A stretch of 31,047 nt of DNA from a virus: the IMG/VR virus record IMGVR_UViG_3300017779_000079, positions 1 to 31,047 of that record, one strand, 5' to 3'. The position numbers and the translations under genes were made by a program. Shown here piece after piece: positions 1 to 10,099 of this stretch; the stretch's first letter is position 1, and every line of letters starts with the position of its first letter. A model generated the notes under the pieces. It was not told the origin of the DNA. It saw only the letters and a list, made by a program, of their open reading frames with translations, and searched no databases.

Positions 1-11
1 TAGGAGATAGT

Positions 12-926
12 ATGGCAGAAAAAACATATCATCAAAGAATGTACCCAGATCTTTATACTGAAGATGGTATATTAAAATCAAGTTTAATTCCTAAAGTAGA
101 CTACGGAGGATCAGGCACAGGTATAGATCCTTTAAATCTTGCAGGACCAGGAGGTAAAGGAACAGGAATGGATTTAGCAAATGGAGGTATTAACCCTTTA
201 TTCGAAACAATAGTAGAAGATCAAGATAAACTATCAGAATTTTATGATGACCAAATATTAAGAGAAGTAAAAAAACCTAAAACAAAAAAAACAAATAAAA
301 AAACTGAACAAGAGCCAGACGCTATAAACTCTACTAAAATGCTAGAGAAAGAATTAAAAGAAAAAGCGAAAGAAGGGGGTGATGAAAAAAGCATGCTCCA
401 AAAACTTTTTGAAAGATACGACTTAGTATCACTAGGTGCAGACATTGCAAGTGGTAAAGGTTTAGTTGAAGGTCTTAGAGATCAAGAAGCTTCTATTACA
501 CAATCTAAAAAAGATGAAGCCGCCGCTCTAAGACAAGCCGCATTAGATCAAAGTAAGATAGAATACAATTCAGCTCTTGCTCAACAGGCAATAGCTTATG
601 CTAAGAAAGCTGGACTGCCTACAAAAGAAATACAAAATGCACAAGGTATAGCGAAATCTAACGCACTAGGTACAGGTTTCGAAGTAGGTACTGCAGAGTT
701 TAATGAGGCTTATACAAAAGCATTCGGCCAAGCTTTGACGCAAATACTAATAAGTGCAGGAGATCCTTTAGGTTTAAAAGAGTTAACAAACCTTGGTATT
801 ATAGAGACTGGTGATCCTAGCGCATACTTAAGCGGAATAATACAACAAGCTCAGATACAATCTGGGAAAACTACAGATACTACAAGCATACCTCAAGTTA
901 CTTATGCTGATCAGTACCCAAACTAA
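12..926 (+). CDS. Unknown phage protein, 304 aa, upstream of giant virion protein
   Basis: I do not recognise a family. The start is supported by a Shine-Dalgarno AGGAG at 2-6, and the gene is complete within the window. The N-terminal 60 residues are Gly/Pro/Asp-rich and look disordered. Residues about 75-125 form a strongly charged Lys/Glu stretch. The rest is Ala/Gln-rich and predicted helical (about 145-235), ending in a polar tail. There are no transmembrane segments and no catalytic motif. It lies 45 bp before the 2597 aa gene on the same strand, so a virion or internal-core role, or a partner or chaperone of the giant protein, is the natural guess. That is inference from position only. 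Confidence 0.75.
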   Translation: MAEKTYHQRMYPDLYTEDGILKSSLIPKVDYGGSGTGIDPLNLAGPGGKGTGMDLANGGINPLFETIVEDQDKLSEFYDDQILREVKKPKTKKTNKKTEQEPDAINSTKMLEKELKEKAKEGGDEKSMLQKLFERYDLVSLGADIASGKGLVEGLRDQEASITQSKKDEAAALRQAALDQSKIEYNSALAQQAIAYAKKAGLPTKEIQNAQGIAKSNALGTGFEVGTAEFNEAYTKAFGQALTQILISAGDPLGLKELTNLGIIETGDPSAYLSGIIQQAQIQSGKTTDTTSIPQVTYADQYPN

Positions 927-958
927 GGAAGTTTACTTCCTGAATACACGCAAGTGTA
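927..958 (+). promoter_or_regulatory. Two tandem RNA hairpins between the 304 aa and giant genes
   Basis: GGAAG/CTTCC (927-931 with 936-940, four-base loop) is followed after four bases by TACAC/GTGTA (945-949 with 954-958) closing on a GCAA tetraloop, a GNRA type. There is no T-run, so a factor-independent terminator is unlikely. The hairpins sit directly before a poly-A tract and the ATG at 972, which has no clear Shine-Dalgarno. They may protect or process the mRNA end, or set the translation level of the giant gene. Confidence 0.5.
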
Positions 959-971
959 AGAAAAAAAAATT

Positions 972-3900
972 ATGGCAGTAGAATTTGAAACATATGATAA
1001 ATTTCTAACGACCTCACAGTCGCGTGAAAAGCTTGACGCTACTCTCACTCCTTACGATTCATCCACACCTACTGGATTTTCCAGTGCCCCTCGCTCCTCA
1101 GAAGATTATAAATACGTAGCATTAAATAGAAAACCAGACGCACCAAAGATTGCATTTTCTAAAGATGCTTCTGACGAAGAGATAACAGCTTTCTTAAAAT
1201 CAGGAGCAGCTCAACAGGCTGCAAAAGATATGGGGTACTTGTATACCTTTGGACTAAACGCCAGAAGGTTTGATGATCCTGATGATTTAGATGATACAGC
1301 CTTAACTAAAGGATTTAAAGCAGGTTGGTCTGGATTAAAGCAAATAGGACAAGGAGCCTTGGGAACTATATATGATATAGTAGGAGCTGAAGGTTTAGAA
1401 GATCTTTCAAATAAAGCTATACAACAGTATCAGCTAGATGGTGCAGCAAAACAATTTTATACAAACTCTAAAGGTGAGATAGTTCCATTTGAAACTTCGA
1501 TGGAGAAAGTCTTTGAATCAGATGAGAAGTTTAGCAATTTTGTAGACTGGTTAGCTTTCAATGTAGGAAATGCCGCGGCTACTTCTGTACCTATGTTTGC
1601 CGCTTCCGTTATTAATCCAGCACTAGCTGTAGGTCTTGCCTATGGTATGGGTGTTGGTGATTCTAGAATATCTCAATTAGAAGCTACAGGTTTTACAAAC
1701 GCGAATGCTGGTTTATCATTAGCTATGGGTGTTCCTTATGCTGCAGTTGAATACATGTTTGATGGTGGTGCTGTCTTAGGTAGAATCGTTAAAAATAAAA
1801 TGGCAAAGGGTACAAGCTCTTCTTATATGAAAAATATAGGAAAGGGTATTTTAGGTACTTCTCTTAAGGAAAGCTTTGCTGAAGGTACTCAAGAAGTAAT
1901 TACATCAACCGCAGGTGCCACAGAAAAAGGATTGCTTCCTGGTGAGAGTATAAAAAATTCACTAGCTCAATTATACAATGACAAAGATTTTTACAAGCAA
2001 GTAGCAGAATCTGCCGCTGCAGGTTTCGCTGGTGGTGGACCTTTTGGTATCGCAGGGGGCACGCTAAAAACAATTAGATATAATGCTGAGACAAAAGAAA
2101 AGAAAAGTCTGACCGAAAGATTAGAAGGTACTATTGATAATGCAACAATAGAAGAAGATAATGATTACTTTGATCAGGCAGGATTAAATAAAAATAGAAG
2201 ATATACAGTAGGCGGAGAATACACTGCGCTAGATGTTAACAAAGAAGTCATTAAAGATTCTGAAGGTAATTCTATTACTCCTGAATATGTTGTAAAAGGT
2301 ACAGCAAAAGTAAATGGAGTAGATAGTATTGTACTTCAATCTACTTTAAGAGGAATAGAAAATCCTGTCATAGCTATAGCTAAAAAAGATGTATCTTTAC
2401 TTACTCAAGTAGAAGCTCCAGAAACTGGAGATGGATCAACTCCACCTGAGGAAGAAGAAGAAACTATTGAAATGATGAATACTAACTCTTTTAATGCTAA
2501 GAAGAGAGAGTTAAAAAAGCGCGGCTGGATTGTAGAAGACTTTAAACCACAAGACAGTTCTAAAAATGCTGAAGCTATAAGAAGACAAGATGTAGCAGAT
2601 GCAGTAGATGATGAACTAAATTATATATCTCCTGAAGAAAGACAAAAGTTAGCGGCATTAGGCTACGGAGATTTAGGGTTAAGACCTCAAGGTCCTTTAC
2701 CTGAAGGAGTAAATATTGGTGATGGAAGTTTTGGTGAATCTGAAATCCTTAGTATGGAAAGAGATATTGTTGTACCTAAAGGACAAGAAAAAGGTAAAGA
2801 GAAAACTAGCGGTAGACTAAGATTAGAAGATATTTTAAATAACAATATTCCTTATGAACCTAGAGTTTTAACTGAAAAATATGTATCAGGTACTAAAAAA
2901 ACTGAGCCATTATCTCAAGAAGAATTAGTTGCTCAAGGTATAACTACAGGATATATGGACTCATATACTGATGATCAGATTATACAGGAACAAGAAGCCA
3001 ATAACAGAGCGATAGAACAAGCTACTGATTCTGAAGTAATAGAAATTTTAAAGGAAGATAATAGAAGATTATCTGCTGTTTCTGAATTAAAAAATTCTTA
3101 CCCTGTAGTAAGATATAACAAATTAAAGAATTTAATTAGAGGAACTTTAAATAGTATAGGTGGTGAATCTGTTATATACAAAGCTTCTAATATTCCAAAT
3201 AGGATTAATAAACTAACTGAGTCTCTAGAAAGAATTGACAGAGCTCCTGGAATAACTGCACAAGACAAAGATCAAATAAAGTTTAATCTTTCTTTACAAT
3301 TAGAGTTTTACAAAAGACAAAAAAGATTATTACAAGAACTGTTTATATCTTTAGGTCAAGATACTTTAACTGATACTGAAATTACTAATTTAACGTTAAC
3401 TAATAAAAGCCTTAAAGAAATTATTACAGCTATAAAAGGTAAAGAAACTAAAGTATACAAACAAGAAACTACTTATCTATATCAAAAAGGTCTTGATGAT
3501 ATGAGTGAGAAGGACTTCGAGAAATTATCTGATAAAGAATTTGATGAGTTACTAGAAAAAGAACCTGGTTTAAGTTTAAAACAATTAAAAGAGTTAGCTG
3601 AAGAAGCTGCTGCGGAACAAGCTTATAGAAAGGTTATCTCAGAAAAAAGAGCGAAGCTAGAAAAAGTAACTAAGAAACTAGCTGGCATGCCTAAAATACC
3701 AGAAGCAACAGATTTATCTTCTGATCTTTTAAATGATATACCTAAAATAAAAGAAATATTTAGACAAGAGTTAGATAGATTAGGATTAGATAAAGTAGAT
3801 TTAGATATAGTAATTAGAATGTTTATGAAGAAAGGAAACCCTAACGGATTATTTATAGCTGCCCCAGAAATTGCTAAACAATCTATTAAAGTCGCCCTAA

Positions 3901-6900
3901 TGGGAAGAGGTTTCAGAGAAGGAAGTACAGGTATACCTGGAGATGTTCTTAATGTAAACCCTGCTGATCCTAGAACATGGACATTACATCATGAAGCTCT
4001 ACATGCTTTATATGCTAATGAGTTCTTTACACCTGAAGAAATAAAAATATTAAACTCTGCTGCTAAAAAGTATTGGAGAAAAGAATACAACACAGATAAA
4101 ATATACAATGCTGAGTATGCAAAAGATAGATCAGTTAATTTAGAAGATATCCGAAATGAAGAAGCTACTGCAAATAAGTTTGCAGCTTACATGGCAGGAC
4201 AGTACTTTCCTAATGGTATTATCGAAAAACTTTTTAGTAGACTAAAAGTATTTTTAAACGGATTAGGTTTATCTTTTCTAAGGTTAGAATACACTAGTCC
4301 TTATCAGATTTTTGATGCTGTTCAATATGGAGCTATTCAAAAAAGAAAAGCTGCTGAAGATGCTAGAGAATTAAAAGAGACTGTAGGTAATAATGCTACT
4401 AAGTTTACTAATAAATCTCAAAAAGAATTTGATGATTTCTTTGAAGGTTCTGTAGTAACAGGAACTTCTTATGAAAATTCTCCACAAGGACTAGGCAGTC
4501 CACTAGAGAATAAAGAATTTAATGATGCTGTCATCAATGGTTACTTACCGAAGATTAGAGCCTTATATAAAAATAAAGAAGATACCTATGCTGCAAAATT
4601 TTGGGATGATGTAGGTCAGCTTATACTATTACTTACAGGAGGCAAAAATTATAAAGGAGTATCTGATTCTAATGATGTGCAAGAAGCTCAAATACTTTTA
4701 AACAGTTTAATATTATCTCTGCAAAACTCTGATAATTTTATAGACTTAAGACAGAATACTAGTTTAATAGAAAGCAGTAGCGCTTCAAATATTACTAACT
4801 TTATCTTAGGAGCAGAACAAACTGAATCTGCAGAGTCTTCTTCTTTTGTAGAGATGAGCATAAGTCCAAGATTTTATCTAAGAGATATTATTAATTTGAT
4901 GGAAATGGCAGGAACAAATCAAGTAACAAAAAGAGATGGAACAGTTAGTAGATTAAATGTAAGAGATTTATTAGAAGCACTAACTGCAATTGAACTTAAT
5001 TTACCTACTGAATCAATGATAGCAGAAGCATCCACTCCTTTAGTTACTTATTATACTAGCAATAAACAGAACCAAGATTTTACAGACACATCTTCACCTT
5101 TTATATTTACTTCACCAGGGTCAGCTTCACAAAGATTTCAAGAGTATTTAAATAATAACAATGTAGATGGCGATGAGTACACAGTAAGTGCTATGCTTAG
5201 TATAAAAAATCCTTTTGTGTTAGAACAACAAAGTATATCTAATACTATTAACGGTTACAAACTAGCAGATCAATTAGTAAAAAATAATATTATAACACTT
5301 GAGCAGTCACAGAACTTTATAATAAAAGCTCAAAAAGGTAATGATGAGTTATTAAAAGATTTAACAATCTTCTTGGACAAAAAAGGATATGATGGATATG
5401 TATTTAAAGATACTAGATATTTCAATGCAAGAGAATATTCTAAAGATTCTAATAGAGAAGCCTATATTCCTTTTAGAAAAAATCAAATATTAAAAGTATC
5501 TAACGAAGCCACTGATTTTGGAAACCCTAACATGGAAGCAGGATATAAGTATATGTTTGATATATCTGATAAACCTATAGATGCACCAATAGAACCTACA
5601 AGAGAGACCTTGCGCACAGAGACAAGGCAAATGGAAAATAAAATTAAAGATGATGAAGATACTTATAAAGAAGGGGGCACGGTAAGTCCATCAAAGTTAG
5701 GTAAGTTTTCTCAGATTGTTAGCCACGCCAGAGCATGGGCAAAGAAGTATCCTTTGTTTACTCCTCTATATGAATTAGTTTCATCTAGAGATAGAAAGAC
5801 TAGTAGTTTAGTTACTCAATACACTGAAAAACTTTTAGAAACTTTTATACCTATCATGAAAGATCCAACAGCAGCAGCTGCTCTTACTAAAGCATTTGAA
5901 ATATCTCAACAAGGATTAGAAGAACAATATACTGACCCTAAGACTGGTGAAATAAAAACAAGGAAAAGACCTGGAGGAAGATATAGAAAAAATGAAAACG
6001 GAGAAATCATATTTGTAGCACAAGAAGATGGCAGAGGTGCTAATAGTACAGTTAAGAAAGGAGATGTGGTAGTTCTAAGAGGTGATGTAGCTAAAGCTTA
6101 TGAAGACGTACAACAAGCTATGTTGATACAGCATCAAGAGATTATTAAAGCTATGCTTGCAAGTGAAAACAATACAGCCATTATAACTCAAGCCATAGCA
6201 ATTTTAAATACATATAGAAGAGATCTGCTAGATGACCCTATGTTTGCAAAGATACTTAATTTACGTGTGTCTTCTTCACAAGATCCTGATAGTGTAAATC
6301 CCTATGAAGATTTAACCTTACAAGAACTAGAAGCAATTAGAACAGAACTCTCTAGTACTAATACTTTTCTTCAACCTGATGGAAACATTAGAGAAGATAT
6401 TATAAATCCTGTTACTAATATTCTAGGAGGGAAGACTGCAAACTTAAATGCTATTATTAATGATGTGAGACAATATGAAAAGTTTAAAGAGAATGATTAC
6501 ATTCCTTTACAAAGGTATGGTGGTTATTTTATTACTGTTAAAAATAGAGAGACTCAAGAGTTAGTAGAGTATAGACAATTTAATAAAGGTAAAGTTTTTA
6601 ATAAGGTATTAAATGATGAACCTAACATAAGACAAGACTTAGCTGATAAATATAATCAAGAAACCTATGAGATTAGTGCAACTCAAGAAGTAGAGATTGA
6701 AGATCTGAGAAGAAATTTAGGTGCTGACTTTTTAACTTTAGATACAGTGGCTGGAACTTTGTCTGATGTAAATGCTAATAGTTATATTGAAGTTAGAAAA
6801 GAACTAGAGAAACTTTTAGTTGAAAAATATGGCATAAATAAAACTCCTGGTTTTAATATGTTCTTAAGCGCTAGAAAAGAAATAGGAGGTGTGCCAGGAT

Positions 6901-8765
6901 TTGAAACAGATTTTGCTAGATCTATCGCACAGTATGGTCAAACATCTAGTGAGTTTGCCTCAAGAACTAGATACAATGCTTCAATAAATTCTGCCGCTAA
7001 TAGATTAAAAAACAAAGATATAAATCCAGATGATAACTTAAGAAAAGCTGCAATAAAATGGTTAGACTATGTTAACGATCCTAAACAAGAGTGGGCTAAC
7101 ACTAGAAGATTAGGTTTCTGGTGGTTCTTAGGGGGCAACTTATCATCAGCTTTACTACAGCTAATGAGTAACGTACAGTTTGTTGGTCCTATGTTATCTC
7201 AGTTTGCTAATACACCTTTAGCTATTAAAGAATTAGGTAAAGCTACTGCTGAAGTAACTAAAATGTTAAAGCTTGGTAATCTAAAATTTCAAGATCAGTT
7301 CTTAGATTTTACATTACTACCTGATGATGTAAAAGAAGATGCCTTAAAAGATATAGCTAGTGGTTTACTAAAACAAGGATCTGCTATGAGAGAGGCTGGC
7401 ATGCCTACAGGGTCAGCTATTAATATAACTAGAAGCAAAGCTAGAAATGCTTTTAGAACAGCTGAGAACACTATAATCGGTGGTGCTTTTAATACTATGG
7501 AAACTGTATCTCGTTTGATTGCTTATATTGCTACGCATAGACTAGCTCAAAATCCAGACTTTAGAAAAAAAGCAGATGACTTTTTATCTGCTGATCAACA
7601 ATATGCTTTTAATAAAAATAATAATGATGGGATAGTTACTCCTAGAATACTAGCACAACACATGGTGGAGGAAGGTTTTGGTATTTATGGTAAATTAAAT
7701 AGACCACAAATTATGAGAGGCTTTGGATCTACAATTTTCTTATTTCAAACTTACGTCAGTCAGATGTTTAGTTTATTATATAGAATGGCTACAGCAGGAG
7801 GTAGAGGTAACAAATTAGTAGGTCAAAAAATATTTGCAAAAATGCTTTTAATGTTACTGATTACTGGAGGAGCTTTTGGATTACCAGGAGCAGATGATGC
7901 TTCTTGGTTAGCATCTACTTTAGGTAGACTATTCCCAGGTGTGGATGTAGATCTTAGAAAAGAATTTAGAGAGATGTTAAGTGATGCTGGTTTACCTGCT
8001 AAAGCTATAGAGTATTTTGAAAATGGAGTTATTCAAGCTGCTGCAAATGTTAACGTACAACAAAGATTAAGTTTAGGAGTTATACCTGGATCAGGTCAAA
8101 TCCGAGCGGTTGCTGGAGCTTTAGGTATTAGTAGTGGTGCTAGAATAGAAGAGTTTTTAGGAGCACCTGGTGCTATTGTTTTTCAAAATGCAAGAAGTCT
8201 TATAGAAGAACTTAGAAGCACAGGAGGTATTAGTTTTAAGGGAGCATATAGTGCTTTAACTCCTACGTTCATTAAGAATTTAGGAAAAGGATATAGTTAC
8301 TCAGTAAATGGTGGTAGAGCTTACTCGAAACAAGGTACTTTAATAACAGACAATCTAAATGCATTAGACATTGTCTTACAAGCTGCAGGTTTTACCCCTA
8401 CTGAAATATCTAAAAACAGAGAGCTGTTAAGATTAGAAAGATTTAACGGAGGTGCTACACAAGTTATTAGATCTAGATTTAACAGAAGAATTAAAGAAGC
8501 TTTTAGAATAGCTATGATTGGTAGACAAGATAGTGATGTAAAGGCAATACAAGAATCTCAAAAACAATTACAAGAAATTATGATTGACTTATACAAATTT
8601 AATAGTTCACAAGAATGGACTTATCAATTCCAGCCAGACTTGTATAGACTATTACAAGAAGCTATGCAAGATGTATACAAGTCTATGCGATTATCATCAC
8701 AAGGTTTAAAAGACATGACTATGAATATGTATGATGCTCAGTTGCTAGGGGTTAAGACCCCCTAA
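972..8765 (+). CDS. Giant polyvalent-type virion protein (2597 aa) with zincin and ADP-ribosyltransferase-like regions
   Basis: This is probably a protein packaged in the particle and injected with the DNA, built like the large polyvalent proteins of phages and conjugative elements. Residues about 120-370 are Gly/Ala-rich with hydrophobic stretches (around 195-260 and 345-365) that could insert in membrane. A zincin motif HEALH spans residues 1007-1011, with candidate third ligands Glu1063/1064 in an NEEATA context. Residues about 1350-1510 resemble the ART domain of polyvalent proteins: a YYTS start, a middle IKNPF segment, GYDGYVF, then IPFRKNQILK. Long helical regions and a hydrophobic C-terminal third (about 2040-2350) resemble the LPD38-type tail region. 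No polymerase motifs were seen, so an N4-like virion RNAP is unlikely. It uses ATG after a poly-A tract with no strong Shine-Dalgarno. Domain names are from memory of the families and need a profile search. Confidence 0.85.
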   Translation: MAVEFETYDKFLTTSQSREKLDATLTPYDSSTPTGFSSAPRSSEDYKYVALNRKPDAPKIAFSKDASDEEITAFLKSGAAQQAAKDMGYLYTFGLNARRFDDPDDLDDTALTKGFKAGWSGLKQIGQGALGTIYDIVGAEGLEDLSNKAIQQYQLDGAAKQFYTNSKGEIVPFETSMEKVFESDEKFSNFVDWLAFNVGNAAATSVPMFAASVINPALAVGLAYGMGVGDSRISQLEATGFTNANAGLSLAMGVPYAAVEYMFDGGAVLGRIVKNKMAKGTSSSYMKNIGKGILGTSLKESFAEGTQEVITSTAGATEKGLLPGESIKNSLAQLYNDKDFYKQVAESAAAGFAGGGPFGIAGGTLKTIRYNAETKEKKSLTERLEGTIDNATIEEDNDYFDQAGLNKNRRYTVGGEYTALDVNKEVIKDSEGNSITPEYVVKGTAKVNGVDSIVLQSTLRGIENPVIAIAKKDVSLLTQVEAPETGDGSTPPEEEEETIEMMNTNSFNAKKRELKKRGWIVEDFKPQDSSKNAEAIRRQDVADAVDDELNYISPEERQKLAALGYGDLGLRPQGPLPEGVNIGDGSFGESEILSMERDIVVPKGQEKGKEKTSGRLRLEDILNNNIPYEPRVLTEKYVSGTKKTEPLSQEELVAQGITTGYMDSYTDDQIIQEQEANNRAIEQATDSEVIEILKEDNRRLSAVSELKNSYPVVRYNKLKNLIRGTLNSIGGESVIYKASNIPNRINKLTESLERIDRAPGITAQDKDQIKFNLSLQLEFYKRQKRLLQELFISLGQDTLTDTEITNLTLTNKSLKEIITAIKGKETKVYKQETTYLYQKGLDDMSEKDFEKLSDKEFDELLEKEPGLSLKQLKELAEEAAAEQAYRKVISEKRAKLEKVTKKLAGMPKIPEATDLSSDLLNDIPKIKEIFRQELDRLGLDKVDLDIVIRMFMKKGNPNGLFIAAPEIAKQSIKVALMGRGFREGSTGIPGDVLNVNPADPRTWTLHHEALHALYANEFFTPEEIKILNSAAKKYWRKEYNTDKIYNAEYAKDRSVNLEDIRNEEATANKFAAYMAGQYFPNGIIEKLFSRLKVFLNGLGLSFLRLEYTSPYQIFDAVQYGAIQKRKAAEDARELKETVGNNATKFTNKSQKEFDDFFEGSVVTGTSYENSPQGLGSPLENKEFNDAVINGYLPKIRALYKNKEDTYAAKFWDDVGQLILLLTGGKNYKGVSDSNDVQEAQILLNSLILSLQNSDNFIDLRQNTSLIESSSASNITNFILGAEQTESAESSSFVEMSISPRFYLRDIINLMEMAGTNQVTKRDGTVSRLNVRDLLEALTAIELNLPTESMIAEASTPLVTYYTSNKQNQDFTDTSSPFIFTSPGSASQRFQEYLNNNNVDGDEYTVSAMLSIKNPFVLEQQSISNTINGYKLADQLVKNNIITLEQSQNFIIKAQKGNDELLKDLTIFLDKKGYDGYVFKDTRYFNAREYSKDSNREAYIPFRKNQILKVSNEATDFGNPNMEAGYKYMFDISDKPIDAPIEPTRETLRTETRQMENKIKDDEDTYKEGGTVSPSKLGKFSQIVSHARAWAKKYPLFTPLYELVSSRDRKTSSLVTQYTEKLLETFIPIMKDPTAAAALTKAFEISQQGLEEQYTDPKTGEIKTRKRPGGRYRKNENGEIIFVAQEDGRGANSTVKKGDVVVLRGDVAKAYEDVQQAMLIQHQEIIKAMLASENNTAIITQAIAILNTYRRDLLDDPMFAKILNLRVSSSQDPDSVNPYEDLTLQELEAIRTELSSTNTFLQPDGNIREDIINPVTNILGGKTANLNAIINDVRQYEKFKENDYIPLQRYGGYFITVKNRETQELVEYRQFNKGKVFNKVLNDEPNIRQDLADKYNQETYEISATQEVEIEDLRRNLGADFLTLDTVAGTLSDVNANSYIEVRKELEKLLVEKYGINKTPGFNMFLSARKEIGGVPGFETDFARSIAQYGQTSSEFASRTRYNASINSAANRLKNKDINPDDNLRKAAIKWLDYVNDPKQEWANTRRLGFWWFLGGNLSSALLQLMSNVQFVGPMLSQFANTPLAIKELGKATAEVTKMLKLGNLKFQDQFLDFTLLPDDVKEDALKDIASGLLKQGSAMREAGMPTGSAINITRSKARNAFRTAENTIIGGAFNTMETVSRLIAYIATHRLAQNPDFRKKADDFLSADQQYAFNKNNNDGIVTPRILAQHMVEEGFGIYGKLNRPQIMRGFGSTIFLFQTYVSQMFSLLYRMATAGGRGNKLVGQKIFAKMLLMLLITGGAFGLPGADDASWLASTLGRLFPGVDVDLRKEFREMLSDAGLPAKAIEYFENGVIQAAANVNVQQRLSLGVIPGSGQIRAVAGALGISSGARIEEFLGAPGAIVFQNARSLIEELRSTGGISFKGAYSALTPTFIKNLGKGYSYSVNGGRAYSKQGTLITDNLNALDIVLQAAGFTPTEISKNRELLRLERFNGGATQVIRSRFNRRIKEAFRIAMIGRQDSDVKAIQESQKQLQEIMIDLYKFNSSQEWTYQFQPDLYRLLQEAMQDVYKSMRLSSQGLKDMTMNMYDAQLLGVKTP

Positions 8766-8769
8766 CAAC
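8741..8769. terminator. Hairpin at the convergent junction, possible bidirectional terminator
   Basis: GTTG-C-TAGGGG pairs with CCCCTA-A-CAAC around a short loop, giving 6 + 4 base pairs with one mismatch. It overlaps the stop codon of the giant gene and lies 12 bp from the end of the opposing phosphoesterase gene. Neither side has a good T-run, so efficiency is uncertain. Confidence 0.45.
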
Positions 8770-8780
8770 CTAGCTTGTAC

Positions 8781-10019
8781 TTAACACATCCAAGAAACCC
8801 AGTCTTGAGACTTGGTTACATTAGAAGTGTCAGCTACTACAGGAACTTGGAAAGTCACACCATACTGAGGGTGCGTAAACCATAAAGCTTGTTGAGGTCT
8901 TTCCGACACGAAACGATTTGAGTAAGCATACTCATCATACCCTTTAGTTGATCCATTAACAATCGTACCTTTTAAAGATATGTATTGATGGTAGTGTCCT
9001 AGTATCACGTAATCAATAGTTTTGTTTTGATTATTATACTCTTGCTTAATCTTCTGAACGCCCCTAGCTATAGGACCAAGCATACCTACTATACCAGAAC
9101 CACCTGCAACGCCTAATCTGTCTCCATGTGTTAACAAATAACTAACACCGTATATCTTGTAGACCGTGTCAAACCCTGTTGGTATTTGGAATTGTATACG
9201 TTTGTCATTTTTAAAATGCCTTGCTAACAAATTATAAAGCATCCAATCATAGTTAGTTTTCGCGGCTTGTTTGTGGCGGTATTGCTTGTAAGTTCTAGAG
9301 TGATTACCAAATGTACATGGAACAAACACATTACCAAACACATCTGCAAATTTCTCAAGACCCCATGTCAAGTGATCTAATAAATCTAGCACGTGTTCTA
9401 TATTAGTGCCGTCATTATTTTCCGCTAACTCGTCATGTATATCTCCAGATATCATGTCACCACCTAGAGGTACCACAATCCCAGGATACTTAGGATTCAC
9501 CATATGATTAGTACATAAGTCAATTGTAGTTTCGATTACATTTTTAAATCTTTTCAAGGCTATGTTTCTATCATACTTATTAATACCATTGACAGCTTGT
9601 TCATCCACAACTTCACCCCAGTGAAAGTCCGATAGGAAAATAGTAGGAACTCCAGGTGCCCCCTTCGCAGGCGTGGATTTAGTTAACCATTTAGGTGGTT
9701 TGACTACATGCTTTTCTGCTTTGATTAGGCTGTCCTTAAGTCTTTGATGAGAGATATTATCTTTCGCGAGAGCTTCTATTTTCTTTTTAAGTTCCCTAAC
9801 TTCTGCATCGTGCTCGAAATCTTTCTCAATCAATGCCGCTTCTGCATCAGGGGGCACGATAGTCGGTTTAACCCCTTGTAATTTAGCCGCTTCTATTCTT
9901 TCTATTAACGTAGTGCGGGGTATTCCTAGGGATCTAGAGGCTGCCGCTTTATTGCCTTTATTTTTAATGACCGCATTTAACGTATCAATTAAAGTATTTT
10001 TGTTTGTTGTTCTTGCCAT
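8781..10019 (-). CDS. Metallophosphoesterase with N-terminal helix-turn-helix, 412 aa
   Basis: A calcineurin-like dimetal phosphoesterase; the substrate is not predictable and could be a nucleic acid, nucleotide or phosphoprotein. Metal-binding motifs appear in family order: D131-x-H133 (LSDFHWG), GGD188, GNH (N239, H240), THGD (H298) and GHYH (H342, H344). Residues about 24-42 form a helix-turn-helix of the Fis/homeodomain-like kind (AAASRSLGIPRTTL), followed by a charged coiled-coil linker at about 60-105. An upstream ATG adds 18 residues, but I chose ATG at 10019 because AGGAGA lies six bases before it and the -10 box (10042-10047) lies just upstream. The gene is a lone minus-strand unit between plus-strand late genes. 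The HTH suggests that it binds DNA, possibly the divergent promoter next to it (inference). Confidence 0.88.
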   Translation of the reverse strand: MARTTNKNTLIDTLNAVIKNKGNKAAASRSLGIPRTTLIERIEAAKLQGVKPTIVPPDAEAALIEKDFEHDAEVRELKKKIEALAKDNISHQRLKDSLIKAEKHVVKPPKWLTKSTPAKGAPGVPTIFLSDFHWGEVVDEQAVNGINKYDRNIALKRFKNVIETTIDLCTNHMVNPKYPGIVVPLGGDMISGDIHDELAENNDGTNIEHVLDLLDHLTWGLEKFADVFGNVFVPCTFGNHSRTYKQYRHKQAAKTNYDWMLYNLLARHFKNDKRIQFQIPTGFDTVYKIYGVSYLLTHGDRLGVAGGSGIVGMLGPIARGVQKIKQEYNNQNKTIDYVILGHYHQYISLKGTIVNGSTKGYDEYAYSNRFVSERPQQALWFTHPQYGVTFQVPVVADTSNVTKSQDWVSWMC

Positions 10020-10041
10020 GTTTTTCTCCTGTAGATTGGGG

Positions 10042-10070
10042 ATATTACCACGTTTTTTACCCCTTGTCAA
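10042..10070 (-). promoter_or_regulatory. Sigma70-type promoter for the phosphoesterase gene
   Basis: On the minus strand a perfect TTGACA (10070-10065) is followed after 17 bases by TAATAT (10047-10042). The predicted start lies about 10 bases upstream of the AGGAGA that serves the ATG at 10019. Its -35 box overlaps the -35 box of the plus-strand promoter. Confidence 0.75.
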
Positions 10071-10092
10071 CAACTTTCTCTAGTGGTATAAT
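10064..10092 (+). promoter_or_regulatory. Sigma70-type promoter for the small-basic-protein and lysis block
   Basis: TTGTCA (10064-10069), a 17 base spacer, then a consensus TATAAT (10087-10092). The expected transcription start, six to seven bases on, falls at about 10099-10100, on or next to the ATG of a 32-codon ORF. It shares five of six -35 bases with the opposing promoter, so the two may compete for RNA polymerase. Confidence 0.75.
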
Positions 10093-10099
10093 ACTTGTT

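Noticed and set aside
972-8765. N4-like virion RNA polymerase as identity of the giant protein
   Set aside because: No single-subunit RNAP motifs seen; zincin and ART-like regions and Gly/Ala-rich membrane segments fit polyvalent proteins better.
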